Origin: Halieaceae bacterium UBA5044
GTDB lineage: Bacteria > Pseudomonadota > Gammaproteobacteria > Pseudomonadales > Halieaceae
DNA length: 64,000 bases
Assembly: GCA_002416125.1 (NCBI GenBank)
Contig: DIBU01000015.1
Coordinates: 124,001-188,000, forward strand
Reading direction: 5' to 3'
Part shown: positions 32,051 through 40,941 of the stretch, piece after piece
Layout of the letters: every line of letters begins with the position of its first letter
How positions within the stretch are numbered: position 1 is the stretch's first letter
Notes under the pieces: model-generated
Told to the model about the DNA's origin: nothing
The model's database searches: none
Seen by the model: the letters and a program-made list of their open reading frames with translations, nothing else
Position numbers and translations under genes: made by a program

Positions 32051-32425
32051 ATGAAACGCTGGATAAGCTGCTTGATGCTCTTTGCGGGCGTCGCCAACGG
32101 CGCGAGCAGCGTCGACAGCGACCTCGTGAACGAGCGCTTTACAACCAGGAGCCACGACATGGAAACGCAGTGGCGTGTCGACTGCACTGCCACGCTGGGA
32201 GCGCTGCGCACAACGAATAGGCCACTGTCAGCGCTGCAACGCTCGGCACTGGCTTCCGACCTGCGCAAATGCAGTTTCATCTATCAGCCCCCCGGTACTG
32301 GCAGGGATGCACACTGCCCCGACTACACACAACTGTGGCGGGCCCTCGAGGCCGGGGACGATCCGGCGCTGGCCTCTGCGCTCAAGCAGGCGGCAGCCTG
32401 TCCGGGTCCGGGCCCACAGCAATAA
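32051..32425 (+). CDS. Small periplasmic Cys-containing protein of unknown function
   Basis: A 124-residue protein with signal peptide MKRWISCLMLFAGVANGASS and a mature part of about 104 residues with at least four Cys (in VDCTA, RKCSF, AHCPD, AACPG) that could form two disulfides. I do not recognise a family. Starts at 32003 and 32033 are also in frame, but the first lies within the NsrR site and the second lacks a signal-like start. It is followed by the TonB receptor gene at 32441 in the same direction. NO-controlled expression and periplasmic location are inferred from the upstream site and signal peptide. Confidence 0.6.
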   Translation: MKRWISCLMLFAGVANGASSVDSDLVNERFTTRSHDMETQWRVDCTATLGALRTTNRPLSALQRSALASDLRKCSFIYQPPGTGRDAHCPDYTQLWRALEAGDDPALASALKQAAACPGPGPQQ

Positions 32426-32440
32426 CCCATTGGATATCTC

Positions 32441-34528
32441 ATGATCTATCGCAGACCGACATTCCGCCCACGGCCCAACCCCGCAGTACGCGCAATGGCC
32501 CGCAGCCTGCTGTTTTGCGCGATGCCGGGGCTTGCCGCCACCAGCGCCGACATGCCCCTGGAAGAAGTGGTGGTGACAGCCAGCCGCGTCGAGGAGCGCC
32601 TTCTCGACAGCAGCGCCAGTCTCAGCGTGATGACGCGCGAAGATCTGGCACGCATGACTGCCAGCGGTGTGGCCGACTTCCTGCGCGACGTGCCCGGGCT
32701 GCAGGTGTCCGATTCAGGCCAGGCCGGGCTGAAACGCATCCGTATCCGCGGTGAAGACTCCCGGCGCAGCGCCATTCTGGTCGATAGCCACGAACTGGCG
32801 GACCACAGCGAAGTGGGTACGCCACTGACCATACACCCCGATATGCTCGGCCGGATTGAAGTGCTGCGCGGCTCCGGGTCGGTACTCTATGGTTCCAAGG
32901 CCCTGAGTGGCGTCACCAACCTGATGACGCTGAAGGGCGGTACGGCGCCGCTGCAAGCCACCGTGAAAGGCAGCTATGACGGTACCACCGACGGCGACAC
33001 CCTGTTTGCCAGCGTGCACGGTTTGCAGGACGGCTGGAGCTATCGACTGGCGGCCGCCGACAGTGACCACAGCCTGCGCCGCACACCCGAGGGCCGCGCC
33101 GAGAACACCGCATTCGAGAATCAGGGCTACTACGGCTTCCTGGAAAAAGTGGCGGGCAATCATGCCCTGGGGCTGACCTGGGATCGCTACGAATCGCGAT
33201 CAGACATCTTTGTAGAAGAGGCCGCACGCAGCACCTTTCCGCTGGTCGATCTGGCACTCAGTACACCGCAGCGCGACCGGGAGCGCTTCGCGCTGGATTA
33301 CAGCTGGGAACCGGCCTCCGCCGCGCTGGACCGACTGGTGATCTCCGGTTTCACCCAGGACAGCCTGCGCCACTTCGTCAGCAACACGGAAACCGTATGG
33401 TATCGCCGCGACATCGACACCCGCAGCACATTGCGCAGCGATGGCCTGCTGCTGCAGGCAGACTGGCTGCCCTGGGGCGAGCATCGCGTGATCAGCGGCC
33501 TGCAGTACAGCAATGACGAAGTGGATCAAGGCCGCGAGGTGGATACGCGCGCTTGGACTCCGGTCGCTACCACCGGTATTGAGCGGATCGATGACCAAGC
33601 CAGCATTCGCACCCTGGCCGCCTTTGTGCAGGACCACTGGGCATTGGGCGACACCCTCACCGCCATGGTGGGCGCCCGCTTCTACCAGGTGGATGGCGAA
33701 CTGGATCGCAGCAACCGGCCCGGGTTACGCGCCGCGCCGCTGGATTCCGACAGCCACCTGATCGCTTCAGCGGGGCTCAACTGGTCCACGGGGCCCGGCA
33801 GTGCCCTGCGTGCCAACGTGTCGGAGGGCTATCTTTATCCCTCGCTGATGCAGCTGGCCACAGGCGCCTACGCCGGCTCCAGCTTTGTCAATCCGAACAG
33901 CGAGCTCACTCCCGAGACCAGTATCAACTACGAGCTGGGCTGGCGTTTGATGCAGGGGCCGTGGACGGTTGATGCCGCTCTGTTCGTTGCCGATTCCAGC
34001 GACTACATCGACCACATCTTCTGCACCGCTGCCGACCGCTGCCTGAGTCCGACGGATAAACTGTACCGCAACATCGGGTCCTCCAACGCACACGGTCTGG
34101 AGCTGTACCTAGCCTGGGAAACAGCCGATCAGGCACTGCAACCCTACCTGAATGTGACCTGGATGCAGCGCAACAACGATTTCGGCAGCTTCGACACCTG
34201 GGACACGGGCATCCCGGCCCTGGCGGGACGCGCGGGGATCATGCTGGAACCCCGGTTCGCGGGGCTCTGGAACTCGCTGTGGGCAGATGTGTACCTGCGT
34301 GGTGAAAGCGGGTCCCTGCTGGTGGAGCCGGGGGCCAGGGGCCTGGTTGAAACCCGGCGCAGCGGCTGGGCGACAGTGAATGCGGCATTGGGTGTCAGCC
34401 TGGGCGAGCGCCTGCTGCTTGCTGTGGAACTGCAGAATCTGTTCGACCGCGACTATCGGGAATCCACCGAAAACCTGCTCGCGCCGGGACGCAGTGCGTC
34501 CATGAAGCTCACCTGGAACATCAACTGA
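32441..34528 (+). CDS. TonB-dependent receptor in the NO-respiration island
   Basis: A 695-residue receptor with a TonB box at about residues 38-50 (LEEVVVTASRVEE), plug IRGEDSRRSAILVD, and IEVLRGSGSVLYGSKALSG. This plug is of the heme, vitamin B12 or metal uptake type, clearly unlike the PRGPQGTLFG receptors elsewhere in the window. The position between nirI and nor genes, behind an NsrR-type site, fits uptake of heme, iron or another metal needed for cytochrome maturation. The barrel ends in SMKLTWNIN. The ligand remains a guess. Confidence 0.85.
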   Translation: MIYRRPTFRPRPNPAVRAMARSLLFCAMPGLAATSADMPLEEVVVTASRVEERLLDSSASLSVMTREDLARMTASGVADFLRDVPGLQVSDSGQAGLKRIRIRGEDSRRSAILVDSHELADHSEVGTPLTIHPDMLGRIEVLRGSGSVLYGSKALSGVTNLMTLKGGTAPLQATVKGSYDGTTDGDTLFASVHGLQDGWSYRLAAADSDHSLRRTPEGRAENTAFENQGYYGFLEKVAGNHALGLTWDRYESRSDIFVEEAARSTFPLVDLALSTPQRDRERFALDYSWEPASAALDRLVISGFTQDSLRHFVSNTETVWYRRDIDTRSTLRSDGLLLQADWLPWGEHRVISGLQYSNDEVDQGREVDTRAWTPVATTGIERIDDQASIRTLAAFVQDHWALGDTLTAMVGARFYQVDGELDRSNRPGLRAAPLDSDSHLIASAGLNWSTGPGSALRANVSEGYLYPSLMQLATGAYAGSSFVNPNSELTPETSINYELGWRLMQGPWTVDAALFVADSSDYIDHIFCTAADRCLSPTDKLYRNIGSSNAHGLELYLAWETADQALQPYLNVTWMQRNNDFGSFDTWDTGIPALAGRAGIMLEPRFAGLWNSLWADVYLRGESGSLLVEPGARGLVETRRSGWATVNAALGVSLGERLLLAVELQNLFDRDYRESTENLLAPGRSASMKLTWNIN

Positions 34529-34540
34529 CGGGAGGTTGGC

Positions 34541-34963
34541 GTGTCGGAACCGGATACACAGGAGGCACGGAATCCGTCTGCACAGACCGGCAAGGATTCG
34601 CCGGGCCGCGGCACCGCCATTATCGTCTATGGCCTGTATCTCGGGGCCATCATGAGTCTGGTGACGCTGCCACTGGGTGCGCTGCTCGCACACTACCGGC
34701 TGGGACACAGCGCCCCCTGGGTACGCAGTCACCTGCGTTTCCAGGTGCGTACATTCTGGTGGATGGTGGCAGCATCCGCTGCTGCCGTGGGGCTATGGCA
34801 ACTGCTGGGCATACTCGCCGTAGCACCGCTGGCAGCCTGGACCTTCGGCTACCTGTACATCACCGCGCTGCTGGTCTGGTTCGTGGCGCGCTGCGGCGTG
34901 GGCATTCACCGGCTCACATCCAATCTCCCCATTGAACGGCCGAGCAGCCTGTTGTTCAGCTAG
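34541..34963 (+). CDS. DUF4870-like small membrane protein
   Basis: A 140-residue membrane protein with a polar N-terminal tail, then three or four hydrophobic segments around residues 26-50, 70-95 and 96-115, of the DUF4870/Tic20-like type (GLYLGAIMSLVTLPLGALLAHY). GTG start at 34541 with GGGAGG upstream. It follows the TonB receptor by 12 bases in the same direction and is convergent with norD. No function is established for this type in NO respiration. Confidence 0.65.
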   Translation: MSEPDTQEARNPSAQTGKDSPGRGTAIIVYGLYLGAIMSLVTLPLGALLAHYRLGHSAPWVRSHLRFQVRTFWWMVAASAAAVGLWQLLGILAVAPLAAWTFGYLYITALLVWFVARCGVGIHRLTSNLPIERPSSLLFS

Positions 34964-34967
34964 TGTT

Positions 34968-36902
34968 CTACTGCGCGACAATCTGGCGGTAGATTGCGGG
35001 CAGCGCTGTGGACAGGTGCTCGGGCCGATACACCACCGAGTAACCACCGCGACCAAAAATACGCGGGAAGTAACCCTGTGACTCCCGGTCGATGGTCACC
35101 GCAAACACCCGCACACCGGCGCGGCGCGCCTCGCGTACCGCGTGGCGCGTGTCCTCCAGCGCGTAGCGGCCCTCATAGTAGTCGCTGTCGTTGGGCTTGC
35201 CATCGGTCAGCAGCAGCAAAAGCCGATGACGTTGACCGAGCTCGGCCAGACCGCTGGTGAGGTGACGAATCGCGGCGCCCATGCGGGTGTAATGTCCCGG
35301 TTTCAATGCACCTATGCGCTGCTCCACGCTGTGGTTCATGGTCTCACGGAAATCCTTCACCGTTTGCAACCACACCTTGTCCCGACGCCGGGACGTGAAG
35401 CTGTGTATCGCGAACTGGTCACCGCAAGCCTGCAAACCGTGCCCCAGCACCAGCAGGGCCTCTTTCTCGAGGTCGATAACCCGCCGGTCATCCACCCAGG
35501 CCTCCGTGGACAGCGATACGTCAACCAGTATGGAGACAGCGAGGTCGCGCTCCACAGTACGGGCATCGGCATACAGGCGATCGCTGCTACTGCCCGACGC
35601 GCACTGGTCTGCCTGGGCGCGCACCACTGCGTCGATATCGAGCTCATTGCCATCGAGCTGCCCGCGCAGCAGCATGCGCTTGGGTCGCAGCGCCTCAAAC
35701 TGCCGTCGCACACGGCGCACACGCTGTTGCATCGCCACGTCCGGCTGCCAGAGCTCGCCATCTGCCGCCTGCTCGCCGGGCAAGACGGTGCAATGTGCCG
35801 GTAGCATAACCCCCTTGCGATAGTTCCATTCCGGATAGGTGACCCGCGCCAGCGACGGCGCTCCCAGCGCCTCTCCCGGCGGCAGATCGAGATCCATACG
35901 CATCCGGGCCGCGGCCTGCTGCTGATGCGGGCTCAGGGTGATCTCCTCCAGCTGCTCAGCGGCCTTGCCCGCGTCCTCATCCTCTTCATCGTCGACCATG
36001 CGATTGACGTTGACCATCTCCGCAAAGGACAGCATTTTCTCGAAGCGGTTGAAAATCAGCGAGTCCTCGCGCTCGGCCTGGTCCTGTCGCTGCCGACGGG
36101 CCTTGCGCTTGCCGCCCTCCTGCTGGTCGCGCACAGACGTCGGGTTGTCCTCGTCCTCGGTACCGGATCGCTCCCCGTCCCGGGTACCCAGGCTGAAGCG
36201 GGTCGCCCACAGGGGAACCGGCAACGGCGGGTGGTAATGTGCCGGAGCCTGGACATTCTCGACGGACACGCCGGGACTGGAGACCAGCGTCACCAGTTGG
36301 GCGGCGAAGGCCGATGCCGGGGTATCTTCACCCAGGGCGTGGCGAATCACGAACTCCAGGGCCTGCTCCAGCGCCGGCAGCTTGCGCTGCGGTCGCAGCG
36401 GCAGCAGCGCACTGCACAGCCGCTGGTAGCGCGCGCGGAAGCCGGGCAGTTCCCTGCACACCCGCTCCGCCGCCGTGAGGGCGGCACGCAGGGCCAGCAG
36501 GTCGGCCTGCACCGCGTTGTCGGCAACAGGCGGCGACTGCAGGGCAGCGGCGTGGGCTGCCAGCCAGAAGTACAGGTCCCGGTTCAGGGCCCTGTCGGGA
36601 AACAGGTCGATACACGGGGGCAGGAGCAGGGACTCTTCGTCGATGCGCGCGAGGTCCATCACTTCACGATCAAAGCCCAGACGCTGGCGCAGACGCAGGC
36701 GGTGGCCGGATTCCCTGGGGGCAATCGCACCGACCGCGGCGCCCCCCTCCCCGCCGACAGCGCGAAAAAACACCGCCAGTACCGGGGCGATATCATCGAG
36801 ATGCACAGCAGCCTGCGGATGGTGCGGATAACTGCTGGTGGCGGAGGCCCACCGATGCCAGTAGCGACCCACAAGCTCCTCGAATTCGAGCAGATGCAAC
36901 AT
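34968..36902 (-). CDS. norD: Nitric oxide reductase activation protein NorD
   Basis: A 644-residue protein with a C-terminal von Willebrand A domain: MIDAS motif D-V-S-L-S (VSILVDVSLST), LLLLTDGKPND and a final YFPRIFGRGGY. N-terminal helical regions and an acidic, charged middle (about 260-310) are typical. NorD works with the AAA ATPase NorQ as a chaperone pair that activates NorCB, probably by iron insertion into NorB. It is the last gene of norCBQD and starts 26 bases from the norQ stop. Confidence 0.88.
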   Translation of the reverse strand: MLHLLEFEELVGRYWHRWASATSSYPHHPQAAVHLDDIAPVLAVFFRAVGGEGGAAVGAIAPRESGHRLRLRQRLGFDREVMDLARIDEESLLLPPCIDLFPDRALNRDLYFWLAAHAAALQSPPVADNAVQADLLALRAALTAAERVCRELPGFRARYQRLCSALLPLRPQRKLPALEQALEFVIRHALGEDTPASAFAAQLVTLVSSPGVSVENVQAPAHYHPPLPVPLWATRFSLGTRDGERSGTEDEDNPTSVRDQQEGGKRKARRQRQDQAEREDSLIFNRFEKMLSFAEMVNVNRMVDDEEDEDAGKAAEQLEEITLSPHQQQAAARMRMDLDLPPGEALGAPSLARVTYPEWNYRKGVMLPAHCTVLPGEQAADGELWQPDVAMQQRVRRVRRQFEALRPKRMLLRGQLDGNELDIDAVVRAQADQCASGSSSDRLYADARTVERDLAVSILVDVSLSTEAWVDDRRVIDLEKEALLVLGHGLQACGDQFAIHSFTSRRRDKVWLQTVKDFRETMNHSVEQRIGALKPGHYTRMGAAIRHLTSGLAELGQRHRLLLLLTDGKPNDSDYYEGRYALEDTRHAVREARRAGVRVFAVTIDRESQGYFPRIFGRGGYSVVYRPEHLSTALPAIYRQIVAQ

Positions 36903-36928
36903 GGGCCAGGCTCCGCTGCGCGACCGAC

Positions 36929-37744
36929 TCAGTCCGAGCCGAAAGCCATCGCAATCACTTCCAGCAAGGCCTCCTGGACATCGGGTTCATCGGTCAGTGG
37001 TTCCACCAGCGTCGCGCGAGTGGCCTGCATAATGGGCATCCCGGATGCGATCAGCGTGGCGCAGTAGATCAGCAGGCGCGTGGATACGCCCTCCTCCAGA
37101 TCCTGGCCCTTCATCGCGCGAAGGCGCTGTGCAAGGCTTACCAGTGCACGGCAGCGCTCTGCGGCGAGCCCACTCTCCCGGGACACGATGCTGACTTCCT
37201 GATCTACCGGTGGAAAGTCGAAGGTGCTGGAGACAAACCGTTGGCGCGTACTGGGCTTCAGCGCCTTGAGCACGTTCTGGTAACCGGGGTTGTAGGACAC
37301 CACCAGCATGAACTCGGGGGGCGCCTGCAGCAGTTCGCCGGTGCGCTCCAGAGGCAACAGCCTGCGGTCGTCGGTCAGCGGGTGCAGGATAACGGTGACG
37401 TCCTTGCGCGCCTCAACCACTTCATCGAGATAGCAGATGCCGCCTTCGCGAACCGCACGCGTCAAGGGGCCGTCAACCCAGCGCGTTTCCCCTTCCAGCA
37501 ACAGGAAGCGGCCGGTGAGATCCGCGGCAGTGAGATCGTCGTGACAGGATACGGTGAACAATGGCCGGCCCAGCCGCGCCGCCATATGCGCGACGAAGCG
37601 GGTCTTGCCGCAGCCGGTAGGGCCCTTCAGCAGCAGGGGCAGGCCGTGCTGCCAGGCCCGCTCGAACAGCTCACACTCGTCTCCCACTGGCTCGTAATAA
37701 GGAATGTCCTCCCGCGGGAGCGGCTTTGGCTCGGGCATGTTCAT
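36929..37744 (-). CDS. norQ: MoxR-type AAA ATPase NorQ
   Basis: A 271-residue AAA+ ATPase of the CbbQ/NirQ/NorQ family. Walker A G41-PTGCGK-T48, Walker B (ICYLDEVVEA), sensor-1 MLVVSYNPGYQ and the CbbQ_C tail are present. It powers activation of cNor with NorD. Its ATG overlaps the norB stop (37741-37744), so it is translationally coupled to the enzyme it serves. Confidence 0.9.
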   Translation of the reverse strand: MNMPEPKPLPREDIPYYEPVGDECELFERAWQHGLPLLLKGPTGCGKTRFVAHMAARLGRPLFTVSCHDDLTAADLTGRFLLLEGETRWVDGPLTRAVREGGICYLDEVVEARKDVTVILHPLTDDRRLLPLERTGELLQAPPEFMLVVSYNPGYQNVLKALKPSTRQRFVSSTFDFPPVDQEVSIVSRESGLAAERCRALVSLAQRLRAMKGQDLEEGVSTRLLIYCATLIASGMPIMQATRATLVEPLTDEPDVQEALLEVIAMAFGSD

Positions 37745-39084
37745 GCGTTGGCCAGCCCGGTTTCACCGGCAGGCATTTCCTCCCGTGCCGGGCCGAACAC
37801 CGCCCACAGGAACACGACTGCCGCCACGGCAACCACACAACCGGCACCCAGGCGCATCACGTAGAACAGGCTCAGCTGCTCCTGTACCTCCATGTAGTTG
37901 ATGCCCATGACCCGCTGCAGGTGGGTTTGCACCACACCGGCAAAGGTGAGGGTAAAGGTCATGAAGCACATGGACGCCGTCATCAACCAGAAGCTCCACA
38001 TATTAATGATCTGGTTGAAGGGCTGTATGCGTCGCAGCTGCGGCATGGCGTAGGTGATCACCGCCAGCACCATCATCACATAGGCGCCATAGAACGCGAG
38101 GTGACCATGGGCCGCGGTAACCTGGGTGCCGTGCGTGTAATAGTTCACCCAGTGCAGCGTGTGCATGAAGCCCCAGACCCCGGCGCCGAAGAAAGCCACA
38201 GTCGCACTGCCCAGGGTCCAGAGCATGGCGGCCTTGTTCGGGTGATTGCGACGGCCTTTCCAGAACATGTAGAAGGCGAACATCACCATGGCGAAGAATG
38301 GCGCCACCTCCAGGGTGGAGAAGAAGCTGCCTATCGGTTGCCAGTACCCCGGCGCGCCAATCCAGTAGTAGTGGTGCCCGGTGCCCAGCAGACCGGAGAA
38401 TAGGGCCAGGCCGATAATCACATAGAGCCATTTCTCGATGATCTCACGATCCACGCCGGTCAGCTTGATCAGCAGGTAGGCCAGCAGGGACGCCATGATG
38501 AGCTCCCACACGCCCTCGACCCACACGTGGACGATCCACCACCAGTACAACTTGTCCAGCGCCAGGTTGGACGGGTTGTAGAAGGCGAACAGCCAGAAGA
38601 TCGCCGCCAGCCACAAACCGAGCATGAGGATGGAGTTGATCGCCGTCTTGCGCCCGCGCAGCAGCGTCATGCTGGTGTTGTACAGGAACATGAGGAAGGA
38701 AACGGTGATCAGTATCTTGGACCACAGGGGCTGTTCGAGAAACTCTCGGCCCTCGTGAATCCCGAACTGGTAACTCAGCAGCGCCCCCGCACCGGCCACC
38801 GCGAAGATGGCCAGCTGAATATAGGCGATCATTGGGCTGTGGATCTCGGTTTCTGCCTCTTCGGGCAGAAGGAAATAGGTGCAGCCCATGAAGCCCATCA
38901 GCAACCACACAATCAGCAGATTGGTATGGCTCATGCGCATGATATGGAAGGGCACCAGATCCACCATGAACTCCGGCAGAATGTACACCGTGGCGGCCAG
39001 AATGCCGAAGATGACCTGCAGCGCAAAAAGCGCCATGGCAACTGCGAAAAAGGGCAGTGCGACCCGTTGCGTTTCGTATTTCAT
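37741..39084 (-). CDS. norB: Nitric oxide reductase large subunit NorB
   Basis: A 447-residue, 12-span heme-copper-oxidase-like protein that reduces 2 NO to N2O in the inner membrane. Conserved stretches such as MSHTNLLIVWLLMG, VHVWVEGVWELI and LGTGHHYYWIG hold the low-spin heme, heme b3 and FeB ligands. I start at the ATG at 39084 (MKYETQRV), with AGGAG upstream; the open frame to 39339 only reads antisense-like sequence through norC. Together with NorC it forms cNor. Confidence 0.93.
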   Translation of the reverse strand: MKYETQRVALPFFAVAMALFALQVIFGILAATVYILPEFMVDLVPFHIMRMSHTNLLIVWLLMGFMGCTYFLLPEEAETEIHSPMIAYIQLAIFAVAGAGALLSYQFGIHEGREFLEQPLWSKILITVSFLMFLYNTSMTLLRGRKTAINSILMLGLWLAAIFWLFAFYNPSNLALDKLYWWWIVHVWVEGVWELIMASLLAYLLIKLTGVDREIIEKWLYVIIGLALFSGLLGTGHHYYWIGAPGYWQPIGSFFSTLEVAPFFAMVMFAFYMFWKGRRNHPNKAAMLWTLGSATVAFFGAGVWGFMHTLHWVNYYTHGTQVTAAHGHLAFYGAYVMMVLAVITYAMPQLRRIQPFNQIINMWSFWLMTASMCFMTFTLTFAGVVQTHLQRVMGINYMEVQEQLSLFYVMRLGAGCVVAVAAVVFLWAVFGPAREEMPAGETGLANA

Positions 39085-39131
39085 TGCGTTCTCCTGCCTG
39101 CGTGTGCGCCGGACTCTATTCTGCGAAGGCT

Positions 39132-39584
39132 TCAACCTACCGGGTGCGGCGGCCAGCCCTGAGTGTTGATCGAATCTGCCCAGCGGAAGAAATCCACCAG
39201 GTTGTCCAGTTCCTGTTCGCTGAGGTCGAATTTCGGCATCTGCCGGCGCCCCGGAATATTCAGCGGCTGCGCCCTGATCCAGCCCTTGATCCCGGCCCGC
39301 GCCGCGTCCGGATTCTCCCGACCGCCATAGCGGGTCCACACGTTCCCCAGCTCCGGTGCAAAATATGCACCCTCACCGATCAGGCTGTGGCAGTTGATAC
39401 AGCTGTGCTTCTCCCAGACATGCTTGCCCGCCGCGACGCTCTCGGTCAGGCCCTCCTTGTCAGTCGACACGTTCACCATGTACCAGTGGCTGTGCGCGGT
39501 GAGCCCTGCGAATGCAAGGAAAAAGAACAGCGAGCCGCCGAAGAAGATATTGCGCGCCGCTGAACGAGAGAGTGATTCCATCAT
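39132..39584 (-). CDS. norC: Nitric oxide reductase cytochrome c subunit NorC
   Basis: A 150-residue membrane-anchored monoheme cytochrome: one N-terminal helix (about 12-32) followed by heme site C62-I-N-C65-H66 and an axial Met near MPKFDLSEQ. It passes electrons to NorB. AAGGGGG precedes two consecutive ATGs at 39584. First gene of norCBQD; the NsrR-type site at 39637-39659 lies about 50 bases upstream. Confidence 0.93.
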   Translation of the reverse strand: MMESLSRSAARNIFFGGSLFFFLAFAGLTAHSHWYMVNVSTDKEGLTESVAAGKHVWEKHSCINCHSLIGEGAYFAPELGNVWTRYGGRENPDAARAGIKGWIRAQPLNIPGRRQMPKFDLSEQELDNLVDFFRWADSINTQGWPPHPVG

Positions 39585-39636
39585 GATTGCTGCCCCCTTG
39601 CGTATTCTGCAGTAACCCCGCAGACACGCCCGTTAT

Positions 39637-39659
39637 AAAATGCATATAATATGCATGTT
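39637..39659. promoter_or_regulatory. NsrR-type palindrome upstream of norC
   Basis: AAAATGCATAT-A-ATATGCATGTT has a perfect ATGCATAT/ATATGCAT core, close to the consensus reported for gammaproteobacterial NsrR. A TATTAT -10 candidate (39651-39646, minus strand) lies inside it. Confidence 0.85.
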
Positions 39660-39777
39660 TTTATTCTCACACCGCGGCGCCCGGGCCGTCAACCGTTGCA
39701 ACGCCACGATTTGTCGGTGATGCGAGTGAAAACACGTTCTATTCACAGAAACCTGACACAGATCAAGCAGGCCGCCC

Positions 39778-40941
39778 ATGCACAGCGTGACATCGCAACC
39801 CCCTGTCCCGTTTCGCTATCCGTTTCGGATATTTTTCCTGTCGACGGCGGTCAGCGCACTGCTGCTGATCCCGCTGTGGCTGTTCTTCCTGCTAAGCGGC
39901 AGCGCGGCTCAGCCAGCCCTGCCCGCACTGGACTGGCACCAGCATGAAATGCTCGGCGCCTTCGTCAACAGTGCCATCGCCGGCTTCCTGCTTACCGCCG
40001 TGTGCGCCTGGACGGGCACCCGGCCTGTCGCTGGCTGGACACTGGCCGCACTCTGGCTGCTGTGGCTGGCGGGGCGCGGAGTGATGCTGTTCGGCACCCA
40101 TCCCGTCCTGGCAATGCTTGTGGAGCTGGCGTTCCTGCCCGCTGTCGCGCTGCTGGCCGCCCGCCCGATTGTCGCTACCCGGCAGTGGCGGCAATTGCCG
40201 ATACTGGCGGTGTTGTCCCTGCTCTGGCTGTGCGACGTCGCGTACCATCTCTCCGGCGCAACGCACTGGCTGCGCGCCGCAATGCTGCTCACCGGCGGCC
40301 TGATTCTGGTAGTCGGCGGGCGCATCACGCCGGCGTTTTCGCGCAACTGGCTGCAACGCCAGGGGCAACAGGCGCCCGCGATCACCAGCTACCGCTGGCT
40401 GGAGGTACTGACACTGGCCAGCACCCTGCTGCTGGTGCTGGCTGAGGCCAGCCGGGGTCTACCGGAACCGCTACTGGCCTGTGTCGCACTGCTTGCCGGC
40501 CTGTCCGCCGGCCTGCGCACCCTGCTCTGGCGCGGCTGGCAGGTGCGCGCCGAGCCGCTGCTGCTCATCCTGCATATCGGGCTGCTGTGGGTAGCGGTCA
40601 GCTTCCTGTTGCGGGGGCTGGCAGGGTTTGCCCTGGTCAGCGACGCCGTATGGCTGCATGCCCTGGGCGCGGGCGCGATGGGCACCATGATCCTCGGCGT
40701 GATGGCACGGGTGGCGCTGGGCCACACCGGCAGGCCTCTGGCCCTGCCCGGTGGTATCACGTGGGCATTCGGGCTTATAATTCTCGCCGGCCTGTTGCGC
40801 GTCATCGCGGGGACAGGCTGGCTGCCCTGGGCCTTTGGAATCCACGCAGCGTCGCTGTGCTGGGTCGCGGCCTTCCTGCTGTTCACCTGGCGCTACTTCC
40901 CGATACTCACACGCCCGCGAATCGACGGGAAGGCCGGTTGA
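39778..40941 (+). CDS. nnrS: NnrS family heme-copper membrane protein
   Basis: A 387-residue polytopic protein with about twelve hydrophobic segments. LDWHQHEMLGAFVNSAIAGFLLTAV near residues 50-75, the PIVATRQWRQL segment and SDAVWLHALGAGAMGTMILGVM hold the conserved His residues of NnrS, a heme- and copper-containing protein linked to resistance to nitrosative stress. It is transcribed divergently from norC and its stop overlaps the nsrR ATG (TGATG, 40939-40943). The ribosome site before ATG 39778 is weak. Confidence 0.88.
   Translation: MHSVTSQPPVPFRYPFRIFFLSTAVSALLLIPLWLFFLLSGSAAQPALPALDWHQHEMLGAFVNSAIAGFLLTAVCAWTGTRPVAGWTLAALWLLWLAGRGVMLFGTHPVLAMLVELAFLPAVALLAARPIVATRQWRQLPILAVLSLLWLCDVAYHLSGATHWLRAAMLLTGGLILVVGGRITPAFSRNWLQRQGQQAPAITSYRWLEVLTLASTLLLVLAEASRGLPEPLLACVALLAGLSAGLRTLLWRGWQVRAEPLLLILHIGLLWVAVSFLLRGLAGFALVSDAVWLHALGAGAMGTMILGVMARVALGHTGRPLALPGGITWAFGLIILAGLLRVIAGTGWLPWAFGIHAASLCWVAAFLLFTWRYFPILTRPRIDGKAG

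Noticed and set aside
39085..39339. Extended norB N terminus up to 39339
   Set aside because: The added 85 residues have no membrane helix and overlap norC out of frame. ATG 39084 has a good ribosome site and the conserved N terminus.
39753..39766. FNR-like box CTGACACAGATCAA between norC and nnrS
   Set aside because: It has 8 of 10 matches to the FNR/Dnr half-sites, but it ends only 11 bases before the nnrS ATG and lies about 120 bases from the expected norC start point. Neither position fits a known activator geometry.
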